Below are positions 12,731 through 21,507 of a stretch of 64,000 nt of DNA, piece after piece. The DNA lies in contig NZ_JAPYKH010000003.1 of assembly GCF_029623345.1 (NCBI RefSeq), positions 238,584 through 302,583 on the forward strand, in the 5' to 3' direction. Both the position numbers and the translations under genes were made by a program. The notes below the pieces were generated by a model that had not been told where the DNA came from, did not search any database, and saw only the letters and a program-made list of their open reading frames with translations. This stretch comes from Sphingomonas phyllosphaerae (lineage in GTDB: Bacteria; Pseudomonadota; Alphaproteobacteria; Sphingomonadales; Sphingomonadaceae). Position 1 is the stretch's first letter. Every line of letters begins with the position of its first letter.

Positions 12731-13954
12731 GTGGCTGACTTCGACTATCTCGCGATCGACACGCGCGGCAACGAGACGCGCGGGCATGTCGCCGCGGCGG
12801 ACGTCGCCGCCGCGCGCGCAGCGCTCGACCGCCGTCGCCTCTACGTCGTCCGCATCGAGCCCGGCAGCGCGCCCGCGACGCGCCAGCGCCCGCTCTTCGG
12901 GCTCGAGCTCGGCCGGGCCAAGATGTCGGGCAAGCAGCTGACGCTGTTCACGCGCCAGCTCGCCACGCTCAACCGCGTGTCGCCGCTGGAGGAGTCGCTC
13001 CGCACCATCACGCGCCAGACCGAGCAGGAGAGCGTGCGCGCAATCGTGCAGACCGTGCACACCGGCGTGGTCGAGGGCCGCCGGCTCGCCGACGCGATGG
13101 CACGCGAACCGAAGAGCTTCCCACCCTTGTACCGCGCGATGGTCGCCGCGGGCGAGAGCTCGGGGACGCTGCCCGAAATCATGGAGCGGCTCTCCACCTT
13201 GCTCGAGCGCCAGGCGGAGATCCGCGGCAAGCTGCTGACCGCCATGGCTTATCCTAGCGTGCTGTCGGCGGTGGCGTTCAGCGTGGTGATCGCGTTGATG
13301 ACCTTCGTGGTGCCGCAGGTGGTCGAGCAGTTCGACACTGTCGGCCAGCAGCTGCCGCTGCTTACGCGCATGATCATCGCCTTGTCCGACCTGCTGGTCG
13401 GCTGGTGGTGGCTGCTGCTGCTGATCGTGGTCGCGGCTGTCGGCGGCGCGGTGCTGGCGCTCCGACAGCCGCCGATCCGGCTCGCCTTCGACACCTGGCT
13501 GCTGCGCGTGCCATTGATCGGGCGGCTGCTGCGCGACCTTCACGCGGCGCGGATCGCACGCACACTCTCGACCATGGTGGCGAGCCGGCTGCCGCTGCTC
13601 GAGGGGCTGGCTCTGACCGCGGTAACGATTCACAACCGGCGGCTCAAGGCCGCGTCGGACGAGATCACGGAGTCGATCCGCGGTGGTGGCAGCCTTTCCA
13701 CCGCGATGCGGCGCACCGGCGTGTTCCCGCCGCTCTTGGTCTATCTCGCCGCCAGCGGCGAGGCGGCGGGGCGGCTGGATGAGATGCTCGAGCGCGCCGC
13801 CGACTATCTCGAGCGCGAGTTCGACCGCTTCACCGCCACGGCGCTGTCGCTGCTCGAGCCGCTGATCATCGTCGTGATGGGTGCGATCGTCGCCACGATC
13901 GTGCTGTCGATCCTGCTTCCGATCCTCCAGCTCAACACCTTGGCCGGCCAGTGA
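12731..13954 (+). CDS. gspF: Type II secretion inner-membrane protein GspF
   Basis: 407 residues from the GTG at 12731, chosen because VADFDYLAIDTRG is the usual GspF N-terminus. Polytopic platform protein with two GspF domains, TM segments near VLSAVAFSVVIALMTFVVP, WWWLLLLIVVAAVGGAV and LLEPLIIVVMGAIVATIVL, and paired motifs ESLRTITRQTE and LLEGLALTAVT. The start is ambiguous. The frame is open all the way back to a GTG at 12539 that overlaps the gspE stop, through the palindromic repeat, and the repeat itself supplies an in-frame ATG at 12662. No good ribosome-binding site precedes 12731. Confidence 0.9.
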   Translation: MADFDYLAIDTRGNETRGHVAAADVAAARAALDRRRLYVVRIEPGSAPATRQRPLFGLELGRAKMSGKQLTLFTRQLATLNRVSPLEESLRTITRQTEQESVRAIVQTVHTGVVEGRRLADAMAREPKSFPPLYRAMVAAGESSGTLPEIMERLSTLLERQAEIRGKLLTAMAYPSVLSAVAFSVVIALMTFVVPQVVEQFDTVGQQLPLLTRMIIALSDLLVGWWWLLLLIVVAAVGGAVLALRQPPIRLAFDTWLLRVPLIGRLLRDLHAARIARTLSTMVASRLPLLEGLALTAVTIHNRRLKAASDEITESIRGGGSLSTAMRRTGVFPPLLVYLAASGEAAGRLDEMLERAADYLEREFDRFTATALSLLEPLIIVVMGAIVATIVLSILLPILQLNTLAGQ

Positions 13955-13962
13955 GACCCTTG

Positions 13963-14403
13963 ATGCACAACGAACAAACCCAGCGCCGCAAGAAGAAGAA
14001 CGGCTTCACCCTCGTCGAGCTGATGGTGGTGATCGTGATCATCGGCCTGCTCGCCACGATCGTCGCGCTCAACGTGCTGCCCTCGGGCGACACCGCGCGG
14101 ATCCAGAAGGCAAAGGCCGACATCGCCACGATCGAGCAGGGGTTGGAGCTGTACCGGCTCCAGGTCGGCGGCTATCCGACGACGTCGCAGGGTCTTCAGG
14201 CGCTGGTGACGGCGCCAGCCGGTGCCGACGCCGCGCGTTACCAGGCGGGCGGTTACGTCAAGAAGCTGCCCAAGGACCCGTGGGGTCGCGAATATCTCTA
14301 CGCCTCGCCGGGGCAGCACGGTGCCGCCGACGTGTGGACGCTGGGTGCCGACGGCAAGGACGGCGGCGAGGGGATCGATGCCGATATCGGCTCCTGGCAA
14401 TAG
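13963..14403 (+). CDS. gspG: Major pseudopilin GspG
   Basis: 146 residues from ATG 13963; a GTG at 13951 overlapping the gspF stop would add four. Prepilin leader MHNEQTQRRKKKNG, cleaved before FTLVELMVVIVIIGLLA with Glu5 of the mature chain. The C-terminal part has the GspG signature GGYPTTSQGLQALV and KDPWGREYLY, plus an Asp/Gly-rich calcium-binding end (GADGKDGGEGIDADI). It is the main subunit of the T2SS pseudopilus, processed by a prepilin peptidase that is not in this operon. Confidence 0.95.
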   Translation: MHNEQTQRRKKKNGFTLVELMVVIVIIGLLATIVALNVLPSGDTARIQKAKADIATIEQGLELYRLQVGGYPTTSQGLQALVTAPAGADAARYQAGGYVKKLPKDPWGREYLYASPGQHGAADVWTLGADGKDGGEGIDADIGSWQ

Positions 14404-14481
14404 GCGCGGCCCGGTGCGGGTGGGGCGACGGCAGGCGCGTTGCGTTCGGCGTGCCGTGGCTTCTCGCCCCCTCGAACCACT

Positions 14482-14580
14482 CTGTCATCCCGAACTTGGT
14501 CCGGGATCCACCCATCCGCGCGACGCGAAGTTTCGGCGCCTGCGGCACGGTCGATCCCGGGCCAAGTCCGGGATGACGGT
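14482..14580. repeat. Palindromic intergenic repeat in the gspG/gspH junction
   Basis: Left arm CTGTCATCCCGAACTTGGTC and right arm GCCAAGTCCGGGATGACGG are inverted copies, with GGGATCCA and CGATCCCGG as the inner arms. The terminal GGGATGACGG contains the ATG at 14573 that begins gspH. Same family as the repeats at 20742, 39531 and 44947. Confidence 0.85.
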
Positions 14581-15070
14581 AGAGCAGGAGGCGGTCGCTA
14601 GGGCAGGGGCCGCGGGCGCGCACCGCCACGTCCCTGCGCCTGCCTCACGCGGCTTCACCCTGATCGAGCTCATGGTCGTGATCACCGTGATCGGCCTCGC
14701 CTCCGCTGCGGCGGTGCTGGCGATGCCCGACACGCGGGGCCGCCTCGCCGATGAGGCAACGCGCTTCGCCGTCCGCGCGCGCAGCGCGCACGATGCGGCG
14801 ATCATCGAGTCGCGCCCCGTAAGCCTGTGGGTGACCGAGACCGGCTACGGCTTCGATCAGTGGCGCGGCGGGCGCTGGTCGCCGATGGAGCCGCCGCTCG
14901 GGGTCGAGCAGTGGCGGCCCGGTACCGCCGCGGCGGGGCTGGTGCGCGAGCGCGTCACCTTCGACACCACCGGACTGGCGGACCGCCCGCTCACGATCAC
15001 GCTGACGCGCGAGGGCGCGCGCACCGACGTCGTGATCGAGCCCGACGGGCGCGCGCATGTCGCGGGCTGA
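14573..15070 (+). CDS. gspH: Minor pseudopilin GspH
   Basis: 165 residues from ATG 14573. Pseudopilin with cleavage motif SRG/FTLIELMVVITVIGLAS and Glu5. A minor subunit near the pseudopilus tip. The start lies inside the right arm of a palindromic repeat, and no other ATG, GTG or TTG occurs in frame between it and the cleavage site. The leader is therefore 27 residues and rich in Ala, His and Arg, much longer than the 7-18 residues of the other pseudopilins here. The frame is open upstream through the repeat to 14222, so an earlier GTG (14414 or 14420) cannot be excluded. Confidence 0.88.
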   Translation: MTVEQEAVARAGAAGAHRHVPAPASRGFTLIELMVVITVIGLASAAAVLAMPDTRGRLADEATRFAVRARSAHDAAIIESRPVSLWVTETGYGFDQWRGGRWSPMEPPLGVEQWRPGTAAAGLVRERVTFDTTGLADRPLTITLTREGARTDVVIEPDGRAHVAG

Positions 15071-15446
15071 GCGCGGCTTCACGCTGATCGAGATCATGGT
15101 GGCGTTGGCCGTGTTCAGCCTCGCCGCGCTCGCGCTGATCCGGCTGGAGGGGCAGACGATCCGCTCGACCGGCATCCTCTCGGCGACCCTGCTGGCGCAG
15201 GCGGTGGCGCGCAACGTTGCGATCGAGGCGGTGACCGACGCCGAGCCGCCGGTGCGCGGGCGCTCCTCCGGCGTGGAGCAGAATGGCGGCCGCGCCTGGA
15301 CCTGGGTGCGCGAGGTACAGCCGCTCGGCGACGGCGACGTGATGCGGGTCGACGTCAGCGTCAGCGACCGCGGCGGCGCGGTGCTCGGCCGCATGACGAT
15401 GGTGCGCCCGCCAGCGCCCGCGCTTTCCGTGGATGTGGCGGGATGA
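15057..15446 (+). CDS. gspI: Minor pseudopilin GspI
   Basis: 129 residues, overlapping gspH by 14 bases. Short leader MSRAERG, then FTLIEIMVALAVFSLAALAL with Glu5. Length and the motif LLAQAVARNVAIEAV fit GspI, the subunit that nucleates the I-J-K tip complex. Confidence 0.92.
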   Translation: MSRAERGFTLIEIMVALAVFSLAALALIRLEGQTIRSTGILSATLLAQAVARNVAIEAVTDAEPPVRGRSSGVEQNGGRAWTWVREVQPLGDGDVMRVDVSVSDRGGAVLGRMTMVRPPAPALSVDVAG

Positions 15447-16147
15447 GCGCGCGTCGCGACGCCGGATTCACCCTGGTTGAGGTGATGATCGCGCTGATGA
15501 TCTTTGGCATGATCGCGGCCGCCGGGGTCGCGCTGCTCGCCTTCAGCGTGCGCGCACAGGGTGCCAGCGCGGCCGCGCTCGATGACACCGGCGCGCTGAG
15601 CCGGCTCTCCTCGATCCTCACCGCCGACCTTGCCCAGGCACAGGATCGCAACACGCGCGACGTGAACGGCGTGCTGCTGCCCGCCTTCAGCGGCGACGCC
15701 GCCGCGACGCCGCTGCTGCGGCTGGTCCGCGCCGGCTGGAGCAATCCCGATCAGGCACCGCGTGCCGAGGTGCAGAAGGTGGAATATCGCCTCGCCGGCG
15801 ACGGTCTCGAACGAGTCGCCTATCCGGCGCTCGACGGCGCGGCGCCGCTGCCGCCCGCCTTGCTGCTCGACCGTGTGCGCACGGTGCAGCTGCGCTTCCG
15901 CTATCGCGGCGCCTGGAGCGACACGTGGCAGGGCAACCCGCGCGCGGCGCTGCCCCAGGCGGTCGAGCTGGTCGTGACCCGCGCCGACTCGCGGTTGTAC
16001 CGGCTGTTGTTTCTCGTTGGCACCGGCGCGGGGCGGGTGCAGGAGAACGGCAGCGGAGCGCCGGGCGATGCCGTGGGCGGCGGCACGATGTCGCCGGGGG
16101 CGGGGGCGCCGGCGCGGATGCCGGGAGGCAGCGATGCGGCACGGTGA
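15443..16147 (+). CDS. gspJ: Minor pseudopilin GspJ
   Basis: 234 residues, start ATGA overlapping the gspI stop. Leader MSARRDAG, then FTLVEVMIALMIFGMIAAAG with Glu5. The globular part has LSRLSSILTADLAQ and VEYRLAGDGLERVAYPAL, as in GspJ. A Gly/Pro-rich tail of about 35 residues closes the protein. Part of the pseudopilus tip complex. Confidence 0.92.
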   Translation: MSARRDAGFTLVEVMIALMIFGMIAAAGVALLAFSVRAQGASAAALDDTGALSRLSSILTADLAQAQDRNTRDVNGVLLPAFSGDAAATPLLRLVRAGWSNPDQAPRAEVQKVEYRLAGDGLERVAYPALDGAAPLPPALLLDRVRTVQLRFRYRGAWSDTWQGNPRAALPQAVELVVTRADSRLYRLLFLVGTGAGRVQENGSGAPGDAVGGGTMSPGAGAPARMPGGSDAAR

Positions 16148-17096
16148 GCGCGGCGCGGCGCTGCTGACCGTGCTGCTGCTCGTCGCGGTGATCTCCGTCA
16201 TGGCGGCGAGCGCGCTCGAGCGGCTGCGGCTGTCGACCCGGCTGGCCGCCAACGCGGTCGCGCTCGACGGCGCGCGCGGCTACGCCTACGCCGCCGAGAC
16301 GCTGGCGACCACGCGCGTGACCTCGCTGCTGAGCCAGGCGCGCGATCGGGTCGCGCTGACGGGGGGATGGAGCGGGCGGCCGTTCGGGCTGCCGATCGCG
16401 GGCGGCTCCGCGACCGCGCGCGTCACCGACGGCGGCAATTGCTTCAACCTCAACAGCCTTGTCCTGCGCGCGCCGGACGGCAGCTACGCCGTCAACATCG
16501 AGTCGCTCCAGCAATTGCAGCGGCTCGCGCGGCTGCTGCGTGTGCCCGATGGCGACCGCGTCGCGGCCGCGGCGGCGGACTGGATCGACAGCGACGACAG
16601 CCCGCTTCCCGGCGGCGCCGAAGACAACGATTATCGCGGCTATCGCACCGCGGGCGTGCTGATGGCGGACGTAAGCGAGCTGCGCGCAGTCCGCGGCGTT
16701 ACCGCTGAGGTGTATCGCGCGCTGCGACCCTATGTCTGTACCCTGCCGCTGGCGCAGCGGAACGTCTTTAACGTCAACACCCTGCTGCCCGAGCAGGCGC
16801 CGCTGCTGGCGATGCTGGTGGGAGAGTCGCTCAGCGTCGAGGCGGCGCAGGGCGTGCTGCTGCGCCGGCCGCCCGATGGCTGGTCGCAGGTGGGCCAAAT
16901 GTGGGCGCAGCTGTCGACCCAGAGCGGCGGTGCCTCGCAGACGTCGGCGCAGCAGTCGACCAGCGTGAAGACCGTGTGGTTCGCGCTGCAGGTCGACGTG
17001 ACGCTCGGTGCCGCCGAGTTGCACGAACGGGGACTGATCGACGCGCGGACCCTTCCCGTCCGGCTCGTGACGCGGCAATGGGGGGATGCGCCATGA
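16134..17096 (+). CDS. gspK: Pseudopilus tip protein GspK
   Basis: 320 residues from ATG 16134, preceded by GGGAGG and overlapping gspJ by 14 bases. Leader MRHGERG, then AALLTVLLLVAVISVMAAS. As usual for GspK, the residue at +5 is not Glu (Thr here), in keeping with its place at the filament tip. Conserved features include the family insertion with DGGNCFNLNSL, DWIDSDDSPLPGGAEDNDY and FNVNTLLPEQAPLLAML. Confidence 0.92.
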   Translation: MRHGERGAALLTVLLLVAVISVMAASALERLRLSTRLAANAVALDGARGYAYAAETLATTRVTSLLSQARDRVALTGGWSGRPFGLPIAGGSATARVTDGGNCFNLNSLVLRAPDGSYAVNIESLQQLQRLARLLRVPDGDRVAAAAADWIDSDDSPLPGGAEDNDYRGYRTAGVLMADVSELRAVRGVTAEVYRALRPYVCTLPLAQRNVFNVNTLLPEQAPLLAMLVGESLSVEAAQGVLLRRPPDGWSQVGQMWAQLSTQSGGASQTSAQQSTSVKTVWFALQVDVTLGAAELHERGLIDARTLPVRLVTRQWGDAP

Positions 17097-18178
17097 CTGC
17101 TGCCACGCTCCTCTTCCTTCCCGCCGCCGAGGACCAGCCGTGGCGCTGGTGGCGGATCCGCGACGATCGCGTCGAGCGCGAGGGCGAGGGCGTTCCCGCG
17201 CGTGACGAGGAGGTGCCGGTGATCGCGGTGGCCCCCGCCGACGCGGTGACGCTCCACTGGGCCGAACTGCCCGCGCGTTCGCCGGCGCAGGCGCTCGCCG
17301 CGGCGCGCGTGGTGGTCGGCGACGCCACCGCCGAGCCGGCGGGGGAGCTCCACGTCGCGGTCGGCGGCGAGAAGGGCGGGGAGCGCGCGATCGCGGTGGT
17401 GGCGCCGGCGCTGATGCGAGGCTGGCTCGAGGCGCTCGCGCGCGCCGGGATTGATCCGGGCGCGATCATTCCGGCCCCGCTGCTGCTGCCAGCACCGGAG
17501 GACGGCTATGTGGCGGCCGACCTGCCGGGACAGCGGGTGGTGCGCGGCCGCACCAGCGGCTGGGCCGACGAGCCGCTGCTCACCGAGCTGATCACCGGGG
17601 GCGAGCGCCCCGCGCCACTCGCGCGCGACGCGGTGCGCCACGCCGCGGTCGCCGCGATTGCCGCGCCGGCGATCGACCTGCGCCAGGGTGCGTTCGCTCG
17701 GCGGCGTCAGCGCGCGGTCGACTGGGCATTGCTGCGCCGCATCGCGGTGCTGGTCGGTTGCATCCTGCTCGCCACGCTGGCGATCGATCTGGTGCGCATC
17801 CTGCGCTATTCCTTCGGCGCCGACGCGATCGAGGCGCGGGCCGACACGGTGGCGCGCCAGGCGCTGCCACGTGGGGCGAACGCGGGCGACCCGGCGCGGC
17901 TGCTCGGCGAGCGGCTGATGCGGCTGCGCGGGCCGGGGCAGGGCTTCACCCGCACCGCCGCAGCGGTCTATGCGATCGTCGACGCCGTGCCGGAGAGCGA
18001 GATCACCGCGCTTCAGTTCGAGCCCAACGGATCGCTGCACGTGTCGTTGTCGCTCGCCGGCGAGGCGCAGGCCAATACGATCAAGCAGCGGCTCGCCGGC
18101 GCGGGCTTCACGGTGGAGTCGAGCGTGTTCCAGCAGGCCAACAACCGGCTCACCGGCGACATGACGGTGCGGCCGTGA
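17093..18178 (+). CDS. gspL: Type II secretion protein GspL
   Basis: 361 residues from ATG 17093 (ATGA overlap with the gspK stop). A cytoplasmic actin-like N-terminal domain, one membrane helix near 221-243 (RIAVLVGCILLATLAIDLVRI) and a periplasmic ferredoxin-like domain. It anchors GspE to the membrane and pairs with GspM. The frame is also open upstream within gspK, but the overlap pattern and the family N-terminus support 17093. Confidence 0.88.
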   Translation: MTAATLLFLPAAEDQPWRWWRIRDDRVEREGEGVPARDEEVPVIAVAPADAVTLHWAELPARSPAQALAAARVVVGDATAEPAGELHVAVGGEKGGERAIAVVAPALMRGWLEALARAGIDPGAIIPAPLLLPAPEDGYVAADLPGQRVVRGRTSGWADEPLLTELITGGERPAPLARDAVRHAAVAAIAAPAIDLRQGAFARRRQRAVDWALLRRIAVLVGCILLATLAIDLVRILRYSFGADAIEARADTVARQALPRGANAGDPARLLGERLMRLRGPGQGFTRTAAAVYAIVDAVPESEITALQFEPNGSLHVSLSLAGEAQANTIKQRLAGAGFTVESSVFQQANNRLTGDMTVRP

Positions 18179-18651
18179 ACGCGGCGCGCGCCTGGTTCGA
18201 GTCGCGCTCGCTGCGCGAGCGGCGGCTGATCGCGGTGATGGCCGTGCTGCTCATCGTCACGCTCGTCTGGGCGGCGGTGATCCTGCCGGTGCGCAACGGC
18301 CTCTCGTCGTCGCGCGCGCGCTATACCGACGCGGTGGTGCGGCTGGGCGCGGCGCAGAGCGGGCTCGCGCAAGTGAAGGGGTTGCAGCGTCGTGGCGCCA
18401 CCGCGCTCGGCGGCTCGCTCGCCGACGTGGTGCGCGCGCGCGCCGATGCGGCAGGCTTGGCGTTGGCCTCGCTCGACGTGGTCGCGCCCGATCAGGTGCG
18501 CACCTCGATCACGAGCGCGCGCGCCGGAGCGCTGATGCGCTGGGTCGCCGGACTGGAGCAGGAGGGCATCCTGATCGACTCGCTCAGCGTCACCGGCAGC
18601 GGTGCGGGCAGCGTCACTGCGCAGCTCAGCCTGCGCCAGCGAGGCGAGTGA
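18175..18651 (+). CDS. gspM: Type II secretion protein GspM
   Basis: 158 residues from a GTG that overlaps the gspL TGA. A short basic cytoplasmic tail (SRSLRERRLI), one membrane helix (about 17-38, AVMAVLLIVTLVWAAVILPV), then a periplasmic domain. Size, topology and position between gspL and gspN identify GspM, the GspL partner. Confidence 0.88.
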   Translation: MNAARAWFESRSLRERRLIAVMAVLLIVTLVWAAVILPVRNGLSSSRARYTDAVVRLGAAQSGLAQVKGLQRRGATALGGSLADVVRARADAAGLALASLDVVAPDQVRTSITSARAGALMRWVAGLEQEGILIDSLSVTGSGAGSVTAQLSLRQRGE

Positions 18652-19370
18652 TGCGGATCCGTCTCGCCACCGGGCGCCGCGCGCTCTTCATCGCACTGTT
18701 CGCGCTAGCGGTGCTGGTCTTCCTGCCGATGCGTCTGGCGCTCGGCTGGGCCGGGCTCGACGCGCAGGGTTTCACCTCGCGGGAGGTGACCGGCAGCCTC
18801 TGGTCGGGCCGGCTGGTGGAGGCGCGCTTCGGTGACATCGCGCTGGGCGACCTCGACGCCGGCGTGTCGCCGCTGGCGCTGCTGATCGGGCGCGCGCGCA
18901 TCGCGCTGGCGGGGGCGAGCGCCGATCCGTCGCGCCAGCTGTCGGGCACGGTCGAGCTGGCGCGCAACCGCGCCGCGATTATCGGCGCGCGCGGGCCGCT
19001 GACCCCCGGCAACGCCTTCCGCCCGCTGCCGGTGACCGCGCTCGACCTCGACGACGTCACCGTGCGCTTCGTTGATTCAACCTGCGAGCAGGCCGAGGGG
19101 CGCGTGCGCGCGACGCTGTCGGGGCAGTTCCTCGGCCAGCCGCTGCCCGGCGCGATTAGCGGTGCGGCGCGCTGTGACGGAGGCGCGCTGCTGCTGCCGC
19201 TGAGCAGCGGCGCGGGCGAGGGCGTCAACCTGCGGCTGTGGCCGGACGGACGCTATCGCGCCGAGCTGACGTTGGTACCGACCGACCCGACCATCGCAGC
19301 GCGGCTTGACGCCGGCGGCTTCGTCGCCAACGGCGCCGCTCGCACCTTCGCGGTGGAAGGAAGATTCTGA
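18651..19370 (+). CDS. gspN: Type II secretion protein GspN
   Basis: 239 residues from ATG 18651 (the GTG directly before it is an alternative). N-terminal membrane anchor ALFIALFALAVLVFLPMRL, then a periplasmic domain with the GspN pattern LDAQGFTSREVTGSLWSGRL. Two cysteines (CEQAEG and ARCDGG) may form a disulfide. GspN is present in only some T2SS operons and its role is unclear. Last gene of the operon. No gspO prepilin peptidase gene follows; tRNA-His does. Confidence 0.88.
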   Translation: MRIRLATGRRALFIALFALAVLVFLPMRLALGWAGLDAQGFTSREVTGSLWSGRLVEARFGDIALGDLDAGVSPLALLIGRARIALAGASADPSRQLSGTVELARNRAAIIGARGPLTPGNAFRPLPVTALDLDDVTVRFVDSTCEQAEGRVRATLSGQFLGQPLPGAISGAARCDGGALLLPLSSGAGEGVNLRLWPDGRYRAELTLVPTDPTIAARLDAGGFVANGAARTFAVEGRF

Positions 19371-19417
19371 GCGCCTTGACGAGGGGCCACACGCCCCGCT
19401 AGGGGACCGGCCTTCGC

Positions 19418-19495
19418 GGCGATCGTAGCTCAGTTGGTTAGAGCATCGGTTTGTGGTACCGAGGGTCGCGGGTTCAAGTCCCGTCGGTCGCCCCA
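19418..19495 (+). tRNA. tRNA-His (anticodon GTG) with encoded G-1
   Basis: Acceptor GCGATCG (19419-19425) pairs with CGGTCGC (19485-19491). The base before it, 19418, is G and would pair with the discriminator C73 at 19492, the classical His identity pair. Anticodon stem TCGGT/ACCGA with loop TTGTGGT gives GTG. T arm GCGGG-TTCAAGT-CCCGT; CCA encoded at 19493-19495. Confidence 0.96.
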
Positions 19496-19588
19496 TTTCC
19501 CCCCCTTGTGCATTTCACGCTGGCGCAGACCGCCGGCTACGAATATTGCGCTTCGCGGTAATTATCTGCTGCGCTTGACGGAGGCGTG

Positions 19589-20641
19589 ATGACCTCGCTG
19601 TGGGACTATCCCGATTTCGACGCCCATGAGGGGCTTCACCTGTTCGCCGATCCGGCTTCCGGGCTGAAGGCGGTGATCGCGGTCCACTCGACCGCGCTCG
19701 GGCCGGCCGCTGGTGGCGTGCGCTTCTGGCATTATGCCGACGATTCGCGCGCGCTGACCGACGCGCTGAGACTGTCACGCGGGATGAGCTACAAGAACGC
19801 GATGGCGGGGCTGGCGCTTGGCGGCGGCAAGGGCGTGGTGCTCGCGTCGCGGCCGGGCGAGACGATCAGCGAGGCGCAGCTGCGCGCCTTCGGCCGCGCG
19901 GTCGAGTCGCTCGGCGGTCGCTACGTCACCGCCGAGGACGTCGGCATGTCCGAGGCGCGGATGAAGCTGATCGCCGAGGAAACGCGCTACGTCTCCGGCC
20001 TGCCCGTGGCGCAGGGCGCAGCGGGCGGCGATCCCGGGCCGTACACCGCGCATGGCGTCTATCTCGGTGTCTGCGCCGCCGCCAAGCGCGGACTGGGCAG
20101 CGACGACGTGCGCGGCGTGCGGGTCGCGATTCAGGGGCTCGGCTCGGTCGGTGGTGGACTCGCCAAGCTGCTCGCGCGCGACGGTGCGGTGCTGACGCTC
20201 GCCGATGTCGACCAGGCACGCGCCGAGCGGCTCGCGGCCGAGCTGGGCGCGACGGTGGTCGCACCCGAGGCGATCCTCCGCGCCGACGTCGACATCGTCA
20301 GCCCCAACGCGCTCGGCGCGATCCTGACGGAACAGTCGATCGCTGCGCTCAGCGCGAAGATCGTGGCGGGCGGTGCCAACAACCAGCTCGCCACTGCGGC
20401 GGACGGGCGGCGGCTGCACGAAGCGGGGGTGGTCTACGCGCCGGATTATGTCATCAACGCGGGCGGGATCATCAACGTCGGACTCGAGTATCTCGGCCAC
20501 GGCGACGAGGCCGAGGTGATGGCGCGGATCGCGCAGATCCCGGGCCGGCTCGACCAGGTGTGGGACGAGGCCGAGGCGACGGGCGACCCGACCGCCGAGG
20601 TGGCGGACCGGATCGCGCGGCGGCTGATCGGGCGCGCGTAA
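19589..20641 (+). CDS. Leu/Val/Phe-type amino acid dehydrogenase (ELFV family)
   Basis: 350 residues; the GTG one codon upstream is an alternative start. NAD-dependent oxidative deamination of a branched-chain or aromatic amino acid. SYKNAMAGLALGGGKG carries the substrate Lys69 and catalytic Lys81. The Rossmann loop GLGSVGGGLAKLL is near 176. The C-terminal half has SPNALGAILT and GGANNQLAT. Length and N-terminus fit leucine dehydrogenase better than glutamate dehydrogenase. Monocistronic, after tRNA-His and ahead of the convergent eda operon. Leucine as substrate would fit the leucine-catabolism genes at 61-64 kb, but specificity cannot be read from sequence. Confidence 0.88.
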   Translation: MTSLWDYPDFDAHEGLHLFADPASGLKAVIAVHSTALGPAAGGVRFWHYADDSRALTDALRLSRGMSYKNAMAGLALGGGKGVVLASRPGETISEAQLRAFGRAVESLGGRYVTAEDVGMSEARMKLIAEETRYVSGLPVAQGAAGGDPGPYTAHGVYLGVCAAAKRGLGSDDVRGVRVAIQGLGSVGGGLAKLLARDGAVLTLADVDQARAERLAAELGATVVAPEAILRADVDIVSPNALGAILTEQSIAALSAKIVAGGANNQLATAADGRRLHEAGVVYAPDYVINAGGIINVGLEYLGHGDEAEVMARIAQIPGRLDQVWDEAEATGDPTAEVADRIARRLIGRA

Positions 20642-20741
20642 CCGCGGAGGTGCGCCGTGTTACGTTGAGCGGCGCGCATCAAAGGCGATCTCGTGGGGCG
20701 GCAGGGTCGCCATGGCGAACGCAGCCTCTCCGCTCCCGCCA

Positions 20742-20838
20742 CCGCCATTCCAGACTTGGTCCGGGATCCACTGGCCCGCGTACTCACGCGCCGATAGGTA
20801 CTGGGCACCATGGATCCCGGACCAAGTCGGGATGACGG
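20742..20838. repeat. Palindromic intergenic repeat between ELFV dehydrogenase and eda
   Basis: Left arm CAGACTTGGTCCGGGATCCA (20751-20770) and right arm TGGATCCCGGACCAAGTC (20811-20828) are almost exact inverted copies, and the outer ends are CCGCCATTC and GGGATGACGG. It sits between the convergent ends of two transcription units and may also help terminate them. Confidence 0.85.
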
Positions 20839-20897
20839 AAGGCGGAGGCGGGGGCCCTAACTGCGACCAGCGCGCCTCCCGTCAATCCTAGACCGGC

Positions 20898-21503
20898 CTA
20901 CCGCGCCAGCCCCGCTGCCGCGCGCGCGCGCGCCTCGATCTCGGGCAGCGTGCCCTCGGTAACCCAGCTGCCGCCAACGCACAGCACCGGATCGAGCGCG
21001 AGCCAGTCGGGCGCGCTCGCCTCGGTGATGCCACCCGTCGGGCAGAAGCGGCACTGGTAGAAGGGCGCCGCCAGCGCCTTGAGCGCCTTGATCCCGCCGC
21101 TCGTCTCCGCCGGGAAGAACTTGAAATGCGAGAGCCCCATGTCCAGCCCTCGCATGATGTCGCCCGCCGTGGCGATCCCGGGCAGCCAGGGGATGCCGCT
21201 CGCCAGGATCGTCTCGCCCAGCTTCTGCGACAGGCCCGGCGAGACGATGAACTCGGCGCCCGCGTCCTTCACCTGCGCCACCTGCTCGGCGGTGACGACG
21301 GTGCCCGCGCCGACGATCGCGCCGGGCACTTCCTTCATCGCGCGGATCGCGTCGAGCGCGGCGGGGGTGCGCAGCGTCACCTCGAGCACCTTGAGCCCGC
21401 CGGCGACCAGCGCCTCAGCCAGCCCGCGCGCCTGCGCGGCGTCTTTGATCACCAGCACCGGGATCACCGGGCTGGTGCGCATCACGGTCTCGATGTCGCT
21501 CAT
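20898..21503 (-). CDS. eda: 2-keto-3-deoxy-6-phosphogluconate aldolase
   Basis: 201 residues, the normal length. Class I aldolase that splits KDPG into pyruvate and glyceraldehyde-3-phosphate, the last step of the Entner-Doudoroff pathway. The Schiff-base Lys is in [11 protein letters not shown], the catalytic Glu in LEVTLRTP, and the phosphate loop in RFCPTGGI. Last gene of the minus-strand zwf-pgl-edd-glk-eda group; only 4 bases separate it from glk, so co-translation is likely. Confidence 0.96.
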   Translation of the reverse strand: MSDIETVMRTSPVIPVLVIKDAAQARGLAEALVAGGLKVLEVTLRTPAALDAIRAMKEVPGAIVGAGTVVTAEQVAQVKDAGAEFIVSPGLSQKLGETILASGIPWLPGIATAGDIMRGLDMGLSHFKFFPAETSGGIKALKALAAPFYQCRFCPTGGITEASAPDWLALDPVLCVGGSWVTEGTLPEIEARARAAAGLAR

Positions 21504-21507
21504 GGTC

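Noticed and set aside
19077..19496. Minus-strand ORF of 139 codons beginning MGRPTGLEPATLG
   Set aside because: Its start is the antisense of tRNA-His, another well-known artefact, and the rest is antisense to gspN.
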